Source of the DNA: Flavobacterium sp. NRK1
GTDB lineage: Bacteria > Bacteroidota > Bacteroidia > Flavobacteriales > Flavobacteriaceae
DNA: 64,000 nucleotides
Direction of reading: 5' to 3'
NCBI RefSeq assembly: GCF_024054175.1
Contig: NZ_JAMXLA010000001.1
Coordinates: 3,222,652 to 3,286,651, forward strand
The notes beneath the pieces are model-generated. The model made no database searches. It saw only the letters and a program-made list of their open reading frames with translations, and was not told where the DNA came from. The translations under genes and the position numbers were made by a program. Positions 53,515-61,632 of this stretch are shown piece by piece; the first letter of the stretch is position 1; every line of letters starts with the position of its first letter.

Positions 53515-54912
53515 ATGATATCAGAAGATACAATAGTAGCACTTGCAACACCATCAGGATCAGGAGCAATAGCAATTATAAGAATATCAGGCAACGATGC
53601 CATAAATATAGCTTCACAGGTTTTTGCTTCCATTAGCGGTAAAGATATTACACGCCAAAAAACACATACTATACACTTAGGACATATTATAGATGACAAC
53701 AAAACCTATGATCAGGTTTTATTATCGTTATTCAAAGGCACAAATTCATACACAGGAGAAAATACTGTAGAAATTTCATGCCATGGTTCAACTTATATAC
53801 AGCAGCAAATTATTCAGCTTTTACTTAGGAAAGGTTGTAGAATGGCCAATCCGGGCGAATTTACACTACGTGCCTTTTTAAATGGAAAATTAGACCTTTC
53901 CCAAGCTGAAGCAGTAGCAGATCTTATTGCTTCAGATAATGAAGCTTCACACCAAATTGCAATGCAACAAATGCGTGGTGGGTTTTCAAATGAAATTGCT
54001 AAGCTGCGTGAAGAACTGCTAAACTTCGCTTCGCTAATTGAACTTGAACTCGATTTTGCCGAAGAAGATGTTGAATTTGCAGATCGCTCACAGTTTACCG
54101 ATTTGCTTGACAGAATAAATTTTGTACTGAAACGTCTAATAGATTCATTTGCTGTTGGGAATGTTATTAAAAATGGTATACCTGTAGCTATTGTTGGTGA
54201 ACCTAACGTTGGTAAATCTACATTACTTAATGCTTTACTCAATGAAGAGCGTGCAATAGTATCAGATATTGCAGGTACAACACGTGATACTATTGAAGAC
54301 GAACTTGTTATAAACGGAATTGGATTTAGGTTTATAGATACAGCGGGAATTCGTGAAACTCAGGATGTTGTTGAAAGTATTGGAATAAAAAAAACTTTTG
54401 AAAAAATAGAACAGGCACAGGTTGTAATTTATCTTGTAGATAGTTTTCATCTTATGAATGACAGGTCTGAATTGGATCACCTGAAAATTGAAGTTGAAAA
54501 AGTAAAAAATCAGTTTCCTTTAAAACCTCTAATAATAATCGGTAACAAAGCTGACAGACTTAACCAATCACAAAAATCCGATATCTTAAAAGAGATTCCT
54601 GAATTATTGCTGGTCTCAGCAAAAGAAAATATAAATATTGAAACCCTTAAAGATAAACTGATTTCATTTGTTAATACCGGAGCATTGAGAAACAATGAAA
54701 CAATAGTAACTAATACACGTCATTACTCTTCATTACTTAAAGCATTAGAGGAAATACAAAAAGTGCAATTTGGTCTGCAATCCGGAATTCCTGCCGATCT
54801 TATTGCTATTGATATACGACAAGCTTTATATTATTTCGGAGAGATCACAGGACAGGTCACTAACGATGAGCTTTTAGGTAATATTTTTGCTAATTTTTGC
54901 ATCGGTAAATAG
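53515..54912 (+). CDS. mnmE: tRNA uridine-5-carboxymethylaminomethyl GTPase MnmE
   Basis: A 465-residue GTPase that, with MnmG, modifies U34 of certain tRNAs. An N-terminal folate-binding domain (EDTIVALATPSGSGAIAIIR) comes first, then the helical domain, then the G domain: VAIVGEPNVGKSTLLNALL, AIVSDIAGTTRDTIED, RFIDTAGIRETQD and IIIGNKADRL. The C-terminal CIGK motif, in NIFANFCIGK, supplies the catalytic Cys. I start it at 53515 (MISEDTIVAL), the usual family start. Its 3' end is the boundary of an integrative-element remnant. Confidence 0.96.
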   Translation: MISEDTIVALATPSGSGAIAIIRISGNDAINIASQVFASISGKDITRQKTHTIHLGHIIDDNKTYDQVLLSLFKGTNSYTGENTVEISCHGSTYIQQQIIQLLLRKGCRMANPGEFTLRAFLNGKLDLSQAEAVADLIASDNEASHQIAMQQMRGGFSNEIAKLREELLNFASLIELELDFAEEDVEFADRSQFTDLLDRINFVLKRLIDSFAVGNVIKNGIPVAIVGEPNVGKSTLLNALLNEERAIVSDIAGTTRDTIEDELVINGIGFRFIDTAGIRETQDVVESIGIKKTFEKIEQAQVVIYLVDSFHLMNDRSELDHLKIEVEKVKNQFPLKPLIIIGNKADRLNQSQKSDILKEIPELLLVSAKENINIETLKDKLISFVNTGALRNNETIVTNTRHYSSLLKALEEIQKVQFGLQSGIPADLIAIDIRQALYYFGEITGQVTNDELLGNIFANFCIGK

Positions 54913-54944
54913 CAGGCACAAAACATCGCAAGACAACACAAACA

Positions 54945-54988
54945 AAACCAGTTAAATTGTTATAAAACAGCAATTTAACTGGTTTTTC
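54945..54988 (+). terminator. terminator after mnmE
   Basis: AAACCAGTTAAATTG at 54945-54959 pairs with CAATTTAACTGGTTT at 54971-54985 and runs into T residues. Confidence 0.85.
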
Positions 54989-55030
54989 ATTTTTAGCCAC
55001 TTTATCTTTATTTGGTGATGTTTGGCTCAA

Positions 55031-55050
55031 ATTTGTACCCCATTTGTACC
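55031..55050. repeat. tandem 9-bp repeat at the element boundary
   Basis: ATTTGTACC occurs at 55031-55039 and again at 55042-55050, just before the base composition shifts toward higher GC. It may belong to an attachment or recombinase-binding region. Confidence 0.4.
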
Positions 55051-55143
55051 TCGTCCTAAAAGTTGTCCTTCGGGACCTTTTTTGGCGAAATAATGGCACA
55101 CAGAGACACACTTAGGCACAGGGAGGCACAAAATATTGGGAGA

Positions 55144-55299
55144 ATGAGCACCAACATCAGGATTAAGAAAATCTGTGAGTTCTGTCTGCAGGAATTCACG
55201 GCTAAAAAAACAACGACGAAATACTGTTCCCATAAGTGCAACAGTAAGGCCTACAAAGCCGCACAGCGACAGGAAAAAATAGACAAAACCAATGCGTAG
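55144..55299 (+). CDS. small zinc-finger protein of an integrative element
   Basis: A 51-residue protein (MSTNIRIKKI start) with a C2C2 finger, CEFCLQEF and then YCSHKCNSKAYKAAQRQ. It sits immediately before a two-HTH protein and an integrase fragment. Such small finger proteins precede excisionase/integrase cassettes in Bacteroidota integrative elements. The ATG at 55093 in the same frame adds 17 residues (AHRDTLRHREAQNIGR) of lower plausibility. Base composition is GC-richer than the chromosome around it, supporting transfer. Confidence 0.65.
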   Translation: MSTNIRIKKICEFCLQEFTAKKTTTKYCSHKCNSKAYKAAQRQEKIDKTNA

Positions 55300-55308
55300 A
55301 CCAGCCGC

Positions 55309-55707
55309 TTGTTAAGTAGCGATTTGGAGAAAATTACCCAGCGGGAATTCCTTAGCATTACCCAGGCAGGAAGAATCTTCGGAATCAGCAGAAGGACAAT
55401 TTACCGGTTAATTGACCGGGGACATCTCAACATTGCCAAGTTCGGAACCCGAACCGTGCTTAGAAAATGCGATATGGAAGCTTTTTTTGCCGTACCCATC
55501 ATTCCGCAAAAACTGGAACCGGTTCAGGCTTTTCCGGGTATCGAGCACTGCTATACTATAAGTCAGGTACAAGCCGAATTTAACGTGTCCCCTGCGGCAC
55601 TGTACCATCTGTTGCACCGCCATGGAATCGTAAAGTACTGCATAGGTAAGTTTACCTATGTTCCCAAAGCTGAACTTGATGTTATATTTAATGCAGTAGC
55701 GCTATGA
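55309..55707 (+). CDS. two-HTH excisionase-type DNA-binding protein
   Basis: A 132-residue protein with two MerR/excisionase-like helix-turn-helix units: FLSITQAGRIFGISRRTIYR with LIDRGHLNIAKFGTRTVLRK, and TISQVQAEFNVSPAALYHLL with FTYVPKAELDVIFNA. It most likely binds element ends to direct excision or to control the integrase. The annotated start is TTG at 55309; no nearby ATG is available. Its stop overlaps the integrase ATG by four bases (ATGA), a translational coupling that shows they were one operon. Confidence 0.75.
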   Translation: MLSSDLEKITQREFLSITQAGRIFGISRRTIYRLIDRGHLNIAKFGTRTVLRKCDMEAFFAVPIIPQKLEPVQAFPGIEHCYTISQVQAEFNVSPAALYHLLHRHGIVKYCIGKFTYVPKAELDVIFNAVAL

Positions 55708-55868
55708 AAAAGACACGTGTAACATTACGAAGCAAAACACTTAGCGGTGGCAGGAAGTCGCTATATCTTTACTTTTATCCGCCTGTAACCGATCCGGAGA
55801 CCGAGATCTTGACACGCAGGGAATTCCTGAAACTGTATATCTATGAAAAACCGAAAAAGGTGTTGTAA
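55704..55868 (+). pseudogene. tyrosine integrase, truncated to the arm-binding domain
   Basis: The 54-residue frame starts KKTRVTLRSKTLSGGRKSLY, continues as LYFYPPVTDPETEILTRREF, and ends in LKLYIYEKPKKVL then TAA. It matches the N-terminal arm-type DNA-binding domain of Bacteroidota tyrosine recombinases, which normally continue for about 350 more residues to a catalytic RHRY domain. No continuation is readable in any frame downstream, so this is a true truncation and not a single frameshift. The element can no longer excise by its own integrase. Confidence 0.8.
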
Positions 55869-55967
55869 AAAGCGTTCCTAAAATTGCAAAAAATAGGCTA
55901 TTTGCAAGGGTGCCCGAATGTATAATAAGGTATTCAACTCTTTTACATTTATACAGCTTTTTTCGCT

Positions 55968-56099
55968 ATGACAGCACACTGTTACTATTCTTATCCGTTT
56001 ACTTCATTCTGGGCCAAAAAGAAAAAGCTGCTCAAAGATGGAAGCCCATTGATAGACGTTAGGCTTTTTAGTATCAAGAGTTTCAAAATCCAATTGTAA
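55968..56099 (+). pseudogene. possible second integrase fragment
   Basis: A 43-residue frame containing TSFWAKKKKLLKDGSPLIDV and RLFSIKS. The KKLLKDGSPLIxVR pattern recalls the start of a different arm-domain integrase subfamily, in which a KxGxAPIYxRI strand follows a hydrophobic start. It ends at a TAA without the rest of the enzyme. Homology is weak and it may be chance. Confidence 0.35.
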
Positions 56100-56120
56100 C
56101 AGAATAATTTTAAATATTCA

Positions 56121-57074
56121 TTATTTCCATTGTGGGGTATTTACAACTATACTGATTGTCACACCATATAATTTCCAGTCTACTGATTTGATCTTCAATA
56201 CAGCTTCTTCTACTTTCTGCGGTATATTGCCATAATCAGTATTGGGTACAATAAAGACTTCACAGAAAAAAACCTGCCCATGTTCACGCATGCGCACAGC
56301 AACATCTTTTACCCAATTCCACTCTTTCACTAAAATCGTCAATTTTTCAACCATTTCTTCTTTTTTCCCACTTTTTGTATGTACCGGGTGACGATCCATT
56401 AAGTCTAATACAGCCGTACGAAGTTGTGTAAAGCCATCTTTTACAACAGAAAATCCAATGAATATAGCCGCCAATGCATCTGCCCACCACCAGCCAATAC
56501 CGATACCAATTATGCCCGCCATGGCCGCAAAGGCAGTCATATAATCGGCTTTTTGGGCATCTGCGTCAGTAAATAGTATTTTATTATGAAGTTCGACTGC
56601 AATTGGCAGCTTTTTAAAGCCTAAAATCATAGCAGGTAAAGAACTATATATAAGCGCGGCAATCATTACCCACCCCAGCCATATCTGATGATTGTAAACC
56701 ATAATACTGCCAATGGTTGCATGTTCAGCATCTACAAGGCTTGTTACAGAATCAGTAATTATATAAATCCCCATCGCAAATAATGCTAATGAGCCGGCTA
56801 AAAATGCTATACCAAATACGCGGTGATAACCGTATGGAAAATTACTATTTGGTGATCGTGAATAAAAATTTGCGCCTACCAAAAAACTTATACAAGGAAC
56901 AAGACCAAGAGCATCCTCTAAAGTTGCAGATTTCATGGCATGTGAAGACCCCATTACAAAATACATAAGTAAAACAACACTCAATAAATAAAGCAATGTT
57001 ATCCATTCCAGCTTTTTTGCTCTTAAAAAAAGAGGAATAAGATGCTCCGGAAGTTCAAACTTTTTAATTTCCAT
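56121..57074 (-). CDS. cation diffusion facilitator (CDF) metal transporter
   Basis: A 317-residue CDF exporter with six transmembrane helices and a C-terminal cytoplasmic metal-sensing domain. TM2 has SATLEDALGLVPCISFLVGA, with an Asp; the HxxxD-type partner motif appears in FTDADAQKADYMTAFAAMAG. GFSVVKDGFTQLRTAVLDLM leads to the regulatory domain (DRHPVHTKSGKKEEMVEKL). It would export Zn, Fe, Co or Mn against protons; which metal cannot be told. Its start overlaps the end of the binding-protein gene by 11 bases, so the two are coupled. Confidence 0.9.
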   Translation of the reverse strand: MEIKKFELPEHLIPLFLRAKKLEWITLLYLLSVVLLMYFVMGSSHAMKSATLEDALGLVPCISFLVGANFYSRSPNSNFPYGYHRVFGIAFLAGSLALFAMGIYIITDSVTSLVDAEHATIGSIMVYNHQIWLGWVMIAALIYSSLPAMILGFKKLPIAVELHNKILFTDADAQKADYMTAFAAMAGIIGIGIGWWWADALAAIFIGFSVVKDGFTQLRTAVLDLMDRHPVHTKSGKKEEMVEKLTILVKEWNWVKDVAVRMREHGQVFFCEVFIVPNTDYGNIPQKVEEAVLKIKSVDWKLYGVTISIVVNTPQWK

Positions 57075-57501
57075 TTTTATTTCTGTAGTTTAAAAGATAA
57101 GATTCAAGCTTGTACAAAAGTGCATTTTCACCTTTTGGCACAAGCATACAATTATCAGTATTGCTATAGGTTGTTGTAACACCGGCTTTCTTCTTCCATA
57201 TCGTTTTCTTTTTAAAACCGCCAACAATAATGTGTATCTTATATTTTTCTAATTCTTTAATTAATGTAGTTTCTGTACCATATACATAATTGACATTAAG
57301 ATTCTCAGAAATTGCAAATTCATCAATAATGTTAATTTCACTACCCGCTGCCTTGCCATTTTTAATAAAAGAAAAAGGAGGATGATGAACATACCCAACA
57401 ATCAGATTACGTGAACGGGCATTTTCAAGAGAATTATTAGGATCTTTAGGAATTGAGCACCCAGTTAATGTAAATAAAAAAAGTAAAATAAAAATTTTCA
57501 T
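57064..57501 (-). CDS. single-lobe solute-binding-like lipoprotein
   Basis: A 145-residue lipoprotein with lipobox TLTGCS (Cys15). The mature sequence begins like the first lobe of a SBP_bac_3 protein (RSRNLIVGYVHHPPFSFIKN, GSEINIIDEFAISENLNV, LIKELEKYKIHIIVGGFKK) and then jumps directly to the family's late strand and helix (NCMLVPKGENALLYKLESYL). The intervening second lobe of about 90 residues is missing, so this is a compact one-lobe version rather than a random truncation. Coupling to the CDF gene suggests a linked role in metal or ligand handling. Confidence 0.75.
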   Translation of the reverse strand: MKIFILLFLFTLTGCSIPKDPNNSLENARSRNLIVGYVHHPPFSFIKNGKAAGSEINIIDEFAISENLNVNYVYGTETTLIKELEKYKIHIIVGGFKKKTIWKKKAGVTTTYSNTDNCMLVPKGENALLYKLESYLLNYRNKNGN

Positions 57502-57659
57502 TTTTTTTGATTTTATATAAAAATAAAGTGTTTAAATACGAAATAAATATACTTAACGTAAGTTTAGGATTATTAAGTCTCCTAACAGATTACTACTTGG
57601 CAAATTTTAAGTAACGTGGAAACTTCTCGCACCTTACATATAATGGTATAACAACAATA

Positions 57660-58133
57660 TTACTTTGTAATTACTGTTATATTTCCGGCAGTTTCTAAAA
57701 TTACAGCCCTGGTGCCTGAAATATCAGTTATTCCGCTTTTTCTTAGCGCTTCCTCAAGTTCATCATAGGTTATTCGTTCCTTTATTAATGTATCATCATA
57801 AATATTGCCATTATAAGCTAACAGCGCAGGCTTGTTTGTAATAAGATTATTTACATATTTATATCTGACCGAGAGCCAGGTTATAATATACTGTAATAAA
57901 ATTAACAGGGCTAATACAAGCAGCCCATCGGCTAATACTACATCTTTATTAAGAGTAACCGTTGCAAAAGCAGAACCAAGTGCAATAGTTATTATAAAGT
58001 CGAAAGCGTTCATTTGCGTAAGGGTTCTTTTACCTGAAATTCTCAGCATAGCAACAAGTGCAATATACGAGAGAATGGTAATTATAAATGTACGCAACAG
58101 ACTTTCCCATGTATCAAAGAATATTTTATCCAT
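57660..58133 (-). CDS. DUF421 (YetF-like) membrane protein
   Basis: A 157-residue protein with three N-terminal transmembrane helices (LLRTFIITILSYIALVAML, FIITIALGSAFATVTLNKDV, GLLVLALLILLQYIITWL) and a C-terminal soluble domain. RISGKRTLTQMNAFDFIITI and ITYDELEEALRKSGITDISG are DUF421/YetF hallmarks. The soluble part forms oligomers in related proteins. The role is unknown. About 160 AT-rich bases separate it from the solute-binding-like gene. Confidence 0.88.
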   Translation of the reverse strand: MDKIFFDTWESLLRTFIITILSYIALVAMLRISGKRTLTQMNAFDFIITIALGSAFATVTLNKDVVLADGLLVLALLILLQYIITWLSVRYKYVNNLITNKPALLAYNGNIYDDTLIKERITYDELEEALRKSGITDISGTRAVILETAGNITVITK

Positions 58134-58459
58134 ACTATATTTTTAAGTCTAAAAAAAGCGTATTCTAAGCTTCATTCCATTTAAGATACATACCTAGAAT
58201 AACACAAATATTTCAAATCATAATATAATAGATATACTACTGTTTGTTAAATAATTCAAGTTAAACTTAGTCTAAATTTACAGTACCTCCATGTAACAAT
58301 AATGCATAATCATGTAAATAGGAAAACTATATTATTACGATATTACATCTATAATAGCAGCGTGTTAAATGCTCTTGCCATACATAAAAAAGCAATTTAA
58401 AAACATGGTAGGAATAACCACTGTATAATTATTTGTAAAACAACTAAATTTATAGAATT
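58134..58459. other. intergenic region between DUF421 and DUF892 genes
   Basis: 326 AT-rich bases divide the divergent genes. I see no gene or stable RNA in them. Both promoters must lie here, but no textbook TTTG-N19-TAnnTTTG pair is visible. Confidence 0.5.
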
Positions 58460-59056
58460 ATGAAAAACACACCAACAAATTCTGTTTCAGAAGGAAGAGG
58501 CGCGCGCAAGGTCGCACCTAAATCAAGTGCTGCAGAAGGCCTAAGAGAATTATTTGTAGATGAACTCAAAGATATTATTTATGCAGAACGTGCTTTGGTA
58601 AAAACATTACCAAAGATGGCAAATAATGCCAGTGATACAAATCTAAAATCTTCCATAAATGAGCATGTTGCAGTAACTGAAGGTCAGGTTGAAAGACTGG
58701 TACAGGTATTTCAGATTTTAGGAGAATCTGACAGAGGTAAAAAATGCGACGCGATGGAAGGACTTATTAAAGAAGGTGAAAGCATTCTCGAAGAAACAGA
58801 ACCAGGACCAGTTCGTGATGCAGGTATAATATCTGCTTCGCAAAAAATAGAGCATTACGAAATTGCCTCTTACGGAACTCTTGTTGCTTTCGCTAAAATT
58901 TTAGGTGAAGATGAAGTGGCATCATTACTGGAAGAAACTCTGGCAGAAGAAAAAGATGCAGATGTTAAACTTACAGATGCGGCATACAATAGTATAAATC
59001 TTGATGCCGCCGGCGAGGAAGCAGAAAATACCGCAGCCGAAGAAGAGGAACTGTAA
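58460..59056 (+). CDS. DUF892 (YciE/YciF) ferritin-like protein
   Basis: A 198-residue protein. After a basic, Ser-rich leader come ELFVDELKDIIYAERALVKT, SSINEHVAVTEGQVERLVQV, ISASQKIEHYEIASYGTLVA and LLEETLAEEKDADVKLTDAA. The last part is an Ala/Glu-rich tail. The four-helix bundle with Glu and His iron ligands (E..EH, ExxH) is characteristic of DUF892. The E. coli homologues YciE and YciF respond to osmotic and bile stress. It is probably a cytosolic di-iron protein, and a strong terminator follows. Confidence 0.92.
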   Translation: MKNTPTNSVSEGRGARKVAPKSSAAEGLRELFVDELKDIIYAERALVKTLPKMANNASDTNLKSSINEHVAVTEGQVERLVQVFQILGESDRGKKCDAMEGLIKEGESILEETEPGPVRDAGIISASQKIEHYEIASYGTLVAFAKILGEDEVASLLEETLAEEKDADVKLTDAAYNSINLDAAGEEAENTAAEEEEL

Positions 59057-59070
59057 GCAAATTTTAATCA

Positions 59071-59102
59071 CTGTCTCCATTGAAATGGGGACAGTTTTTT
59101 TT
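59071..59102 (+). terminator. terminator of the DUF892 gene
   Basis: CTGTCTCCAT at 59071-59080 pairs with ATGGGGACAG at 59085-59094, with one G-T pair, followed by eight T. Confidence 0.85.
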
Positions 59103-59111
59103 AAAACTAAT

Positions 59112-59696
59112 ATGAAAGCAGTTATTTTACTAGGAACACTTAAAGAAAAAGGAATTTCAAATACCCAGACACTCACCGAGTTTGCAGTAAGTTACCTTGA
59201 AAAAAGCAACATCAGCTGCGAAGTTATTAAGCTTGCTGAACATAAGATAATAAGGGGAACTTACATACAAGCTGAAGTACCGGATGATTTTCCTGCAATC
59301 TATGAAAAAATTAGAGCAGCAGATATACTAATTTTTGCTACTCCAATATGGTGGAACAATCATTCCTCTGAAATTCAGCGTGTAATAGAACGGCTGGACG
59401 AAGTATTTGATATAATAAATGAAGGAAAAGCTTCACCACTGGATGGAAAGCTGGGTGGAATGATAATAACCGGAGATTCTGACGGTGCTGAACACGTTAC
59501 AGGAAATATAGCAAATTTTTTCTGCAGCATAGGAATTTCTATTCCGGCGTATGCAACCCTAGGTGTAATTTGGGAAGGACACGCAAAGAAGAAGAAACAG
59601 AAAAAGGAAGATATTTTGGAATATTACGCAAAAAAATATGCTAAAGATGCAGAAGCTATGGCAAAATCTTTCGCACAACTCGGAAAAAATAATTAA
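59112..59696 (+). CDS. flavodoxin-fold NAD(P)H-dependent FMN reductase
   Basis: A 194-residue flavodoxin-like oxidoreductase. The FMN phosphate loop is LLGTLKEKGISNTQT, and FATPIWWNNHSSEIQRVIE is the family's second loop. GKLGGMIITGDSDGAEHVTG follows, then a basic C-terminus with KKKKQKKEDILEYYAK. Members reduce FMN or quinones with NADPH. The start at ATG 59112 follows the terminator of the preceding gene; the frame extends upstream through that gene and is not real there. Confidence 0.88.
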   Translation: MKAVILLGTLKEKGISNTQTLTEFAVSYLEKSNISCEVIKLAEHKIIRGTYIQAEVPDDFPAIYEKIRAADILIFATPIWWNNHSSEIQRVIERLDEVFDIINEGKASPLDGKLGGMIITGDSDGAEHVTGNIANFFCSIGISIPAYATLGVIWEGHAKKKKQKKEDILEYYAKKYAKDAEAMAKSFAQLGKNN

Positions 59697-59873
59697 TCAA
59701 TTCTGAGACTAAATTCATAATGATTCGCCAGTTATTAAAATAATTTTTCCCGCAACTGACTGCGTATGATAATCCTTAAAACTATTCATAAAAAAGTTTA
59801 GCGTAAAACATACAAGTAGCGAAGGGTTAGTTAAAATAAATCTTAAGCCTGGCATTATCTATATTAATTGTAA

Positions 59874-60125
59874 TTATTTACAACATGTAAAATTTTTCAT
59901 GAACGCAGAAATTACTTTATTTTTGATATAAATAGGTAATGAGCTATCTATAAAGTTAATTGTGATATTTTCCGACTGTGTAAGAAAGAAGAAACTGTTT
60001 AGTGTTCGTGTTGAAAAAAAATCCGGGTTTTCATTTTCAATAGCCAGCATCTCATCATGAAAACTTTTTATTTTCTTTTTATCAATTAAATACCTGTAAA
60101 CAGGTAATGGGTTGGATGTAGTCAT
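59874..60125 (-). CDS. hypothetical protein, 83 residues
   Basis: A small soluble protein (TTSNPLPVYRYLIDKKKIKS start, FFFLTQSENITINFIDSSLP, terminal CCK) with no recognised family, signal peptide or membrane segment. It sits alone between the FMN reductase and a small lipoprotein, in AT-rich DNA. Natural-looking amino acid composition is the only support. Confidence 0.4.
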   Translation of the reverse strand: MTTSNPLPVYRYLIDKKKIKSFHDEMLAIENENPDFFSTRTLNSFFFLTQSENITINFIDSSLPIYIKNKVISAFMKNFTCCK

Positions 60126-60315
60126 GATTAAAATTTATATGGATTAATAATTCTTCTTTCTCAAATTTCGCGATATATCACTTATTTAGTTTACATGATT
60201 TATTTAAATGATTGTATAATTAAGTTTGGTAAATATTTAATAAACAATATTTAAGAAGAATTATATAAATAGAAATAATATACATATTGTAAATTGTAGT
60301 ATAAAATTTTACAAT

Positions 60316-60570
60316 ATGAAAAAGAAAGTATTTATTACAGTTTCTGCGTTATTTTTATTTGCCTTTACAGTTAACTCCTGCATTGAACACAATAAAAACA
60401 GCAATAACGACCCCCAAAATGGCCAAGATAGTGATTACAGAAATGATCCTCCAACGTATAATCGAACAAGAGAAGATATGGAAGAAGCTTTAGACACAGC
60501 TTCGTCAGATAAACGTATTCCGAAGGATTCTGTTGAGATAAATTCAAAAGGAAATGCCTCTTCTCAATAA
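60316..60570 (+). CDS. small hydrophilic lipoprotein
   Basis: An 84-residue protein with a signal peptide and lipobox (FTVNSC, Cys22), followed by a disordered, Asn/Asp-rich part (KNSNNDPQNGQDSDYRNDP, TREDMEEALDTASSDKR). Small coating lipoproteins of this kind are common in Flavobacteriia. There is no recognisable family. It ends in a bidirectional terminator shared with the response-regulator operon. Confidence 0.6.
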   Translation: MKKKVFITVSALFLFAFTVNSCIEHNKNSNNDPQNGQDSDYRNDPPTYNRTREDMEEALDTASSDKRIPKDSVEINSKGNASSQ

Positions 60571-60585
60571 ATTGTATAAAAGAAT

Positions 60586-60612
60586 AAAAGCTCCATACAG
60601 GAGCTTTTATTT
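60586..60612. terminator. bidirectional terminator
   Basis: AAAAGCTCC at 60586-60594 pairs with GGAGCTTTT at 60600-60608 around ATACA. It is T-rich on both strands, between convergent genes. Confidence 0.8.
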
Positions 60613-61055
60613 TAACAACTAATCATAAAATTTTCTTTGTTTAAACCTTCGGTAATATACTGCCAGTTTATATGAATAATATCTGTGAGAGTTTTTTTTA
60701 GTTTATTAAAATCATACGGCTTTTTAATATAAACATTGGCGCCTAATATAAAAGTCTGCTCAATAACTTCACTCACTAAAGATGTTGAATAAATTGCTAT
60801 CGTGATATTCTGCAATCGCAAATCTTTTTTAATTTCTTTTAAACACTCTACACCTGACATACCGGGCATGTGCAAATCAAGAAAGATTATATGGGGGAGT
60901 TCTTCAACATTTTTCAGGTATTGCATTAATGACAAACAATCTTCATAAATATGAAGCGTATGTTGCATTTTAATATCCTCAAACGCCTTTTTAAAAAGTA
61001 TGCGGTCATCAGAATCATCTTCTGCTAAAACTATATGTAATTTTTCCGGGTACAT
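60612..61055 (-). CDS. single-domain response regulator
   Basis: A 147-residue receiver domain. The acidic pocket is in VLAEDDSDDRILFKKAFEDI, the phospho-acceptor Asp in IIFLDLHMPGMSGVECLKEI, the Ser/Thr switch in IAIYSTSLVSEV and the Lys in YIKKPYDFNKLKKTLTDI. There is no output domain, so it likely relays phosphate to other proteins. It begins ten bases after the AraC regulator stop on the same strand. No histidine kinase is in the window. Confidence 0.92.
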   Translation of the reverse strand: MYPEKLHIVLAEDDSDDRILFKKAFEDIKMQHTLHIYEDCLSLMQYLKNVEELPHIIFLDLHMPGMSGVECLKEIKKDLRLQNITIAIYSTSLVSEVIEQTFILGANVYIKKPYDFNKLKKTLTDIIHINWQYITEGLNKENFMISC

Positions 61056-61065
61056 AGTATTACTT

Positions 61066-61632
61066 TTAGTTAACTGCTGCTAAAGTTTTAAACCTTCTTT
61101 TACGGTGTGCCAGCTTTTGAAAAGTAGTAGGTGTGAGTCCGGTGATTTTTTTAAATTGATGCGAGAGATGTGCAACGCTACTGTAATTAAGTTTAAACGA
61201 TATTTCTGTTAGTGACAAATTTTCAACAACCAATAATTGTTTTACCTTTTCAATTTTATGGATGATAATAAAACTTTCAATAGAGATATAACATACTTCC
61301 TTAAAAATTAATGAAATATTCCGGTAACTTTCCTGAAGTTCATGCGATAGAAAAGCTGATATTTTAACTAAAGGAATGTTGCAATTATTTAACATTGAAG
61401 CAATTAACATTTTTACCTTTTGGACTAGTAGTGCTTTTTTATTGTCAACTATTTCTATACCATATTTATCTAATTGCGACCTTAGGCTGCAATACTGGCT
61501 AAATGGTATATCTCCTTTAAATTTTACACATCCGCTATCTGTTATACTATATTTAAAATTTAATCTGTCAAGCTGTTCCTGCAGGATTACACGACATGTT
61601 TTGTCAATATTATATCTTACATACAGGTTCAT
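61066..61632 (-). CDS. AraC-type regulator, paralogue lacking the metal site
   Basis: A 188-residue protein with the same two-part layout as the regulator at 9117. The N-terminal ferredoxin-like domain has lost CxxC (only TCRVILQEQ remains) and the C-terminal AraC domain is conserved (KIEKVKQLLVVENLSLTEIS, NYSSVAHLSHQFKKITGLTP). IDNKK/IEDRK linkers match between the two. It may sense something other than metal, or respond to the response regulator encoded ten bases downstream. The N-terminal domain's ligand is unknown. Confidence 0.85.
   Translation of the reverse strand: MNLYVRYNIDKTCRVILQEQLDRLNFKYSITDSGCVKFKGDIPFSQYCSLRSQLDKYGIEIVDNKKALLVQKVKMLIASMLNNCNIPLVKISAFLSHELQESYRNISLIFKEVCYISIESFIIIHKIEKVKQLLVVENLSLTEISFKLNYSSVAHLSHQFKKITGLTPTTFQKLAHRKRRFKTLAAVN

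Noticed and set aside
53814..54242. 142-codon minus-strand frame inside mnmE
   Set aside because: Antisense shadow of the MnmE coding sequence; rich in Ser as expected from complement of Glu/Asp/Leu codons.
55063..55299. Longer version of the zinc-finger gene starting at TTG 55063
   Set aside because: That start falls in a small UUCG hairpin followed by T residues; the ATG at 55144 or 55093 is more plausible.
54890..56120. Direct repeat of the mnmE 3' end as an attR site
   Set aside because: I looked for a second copy of the terminal CATCGGTAAATAG beyond the integrase fragment and found none, so element ends cannot be placed.
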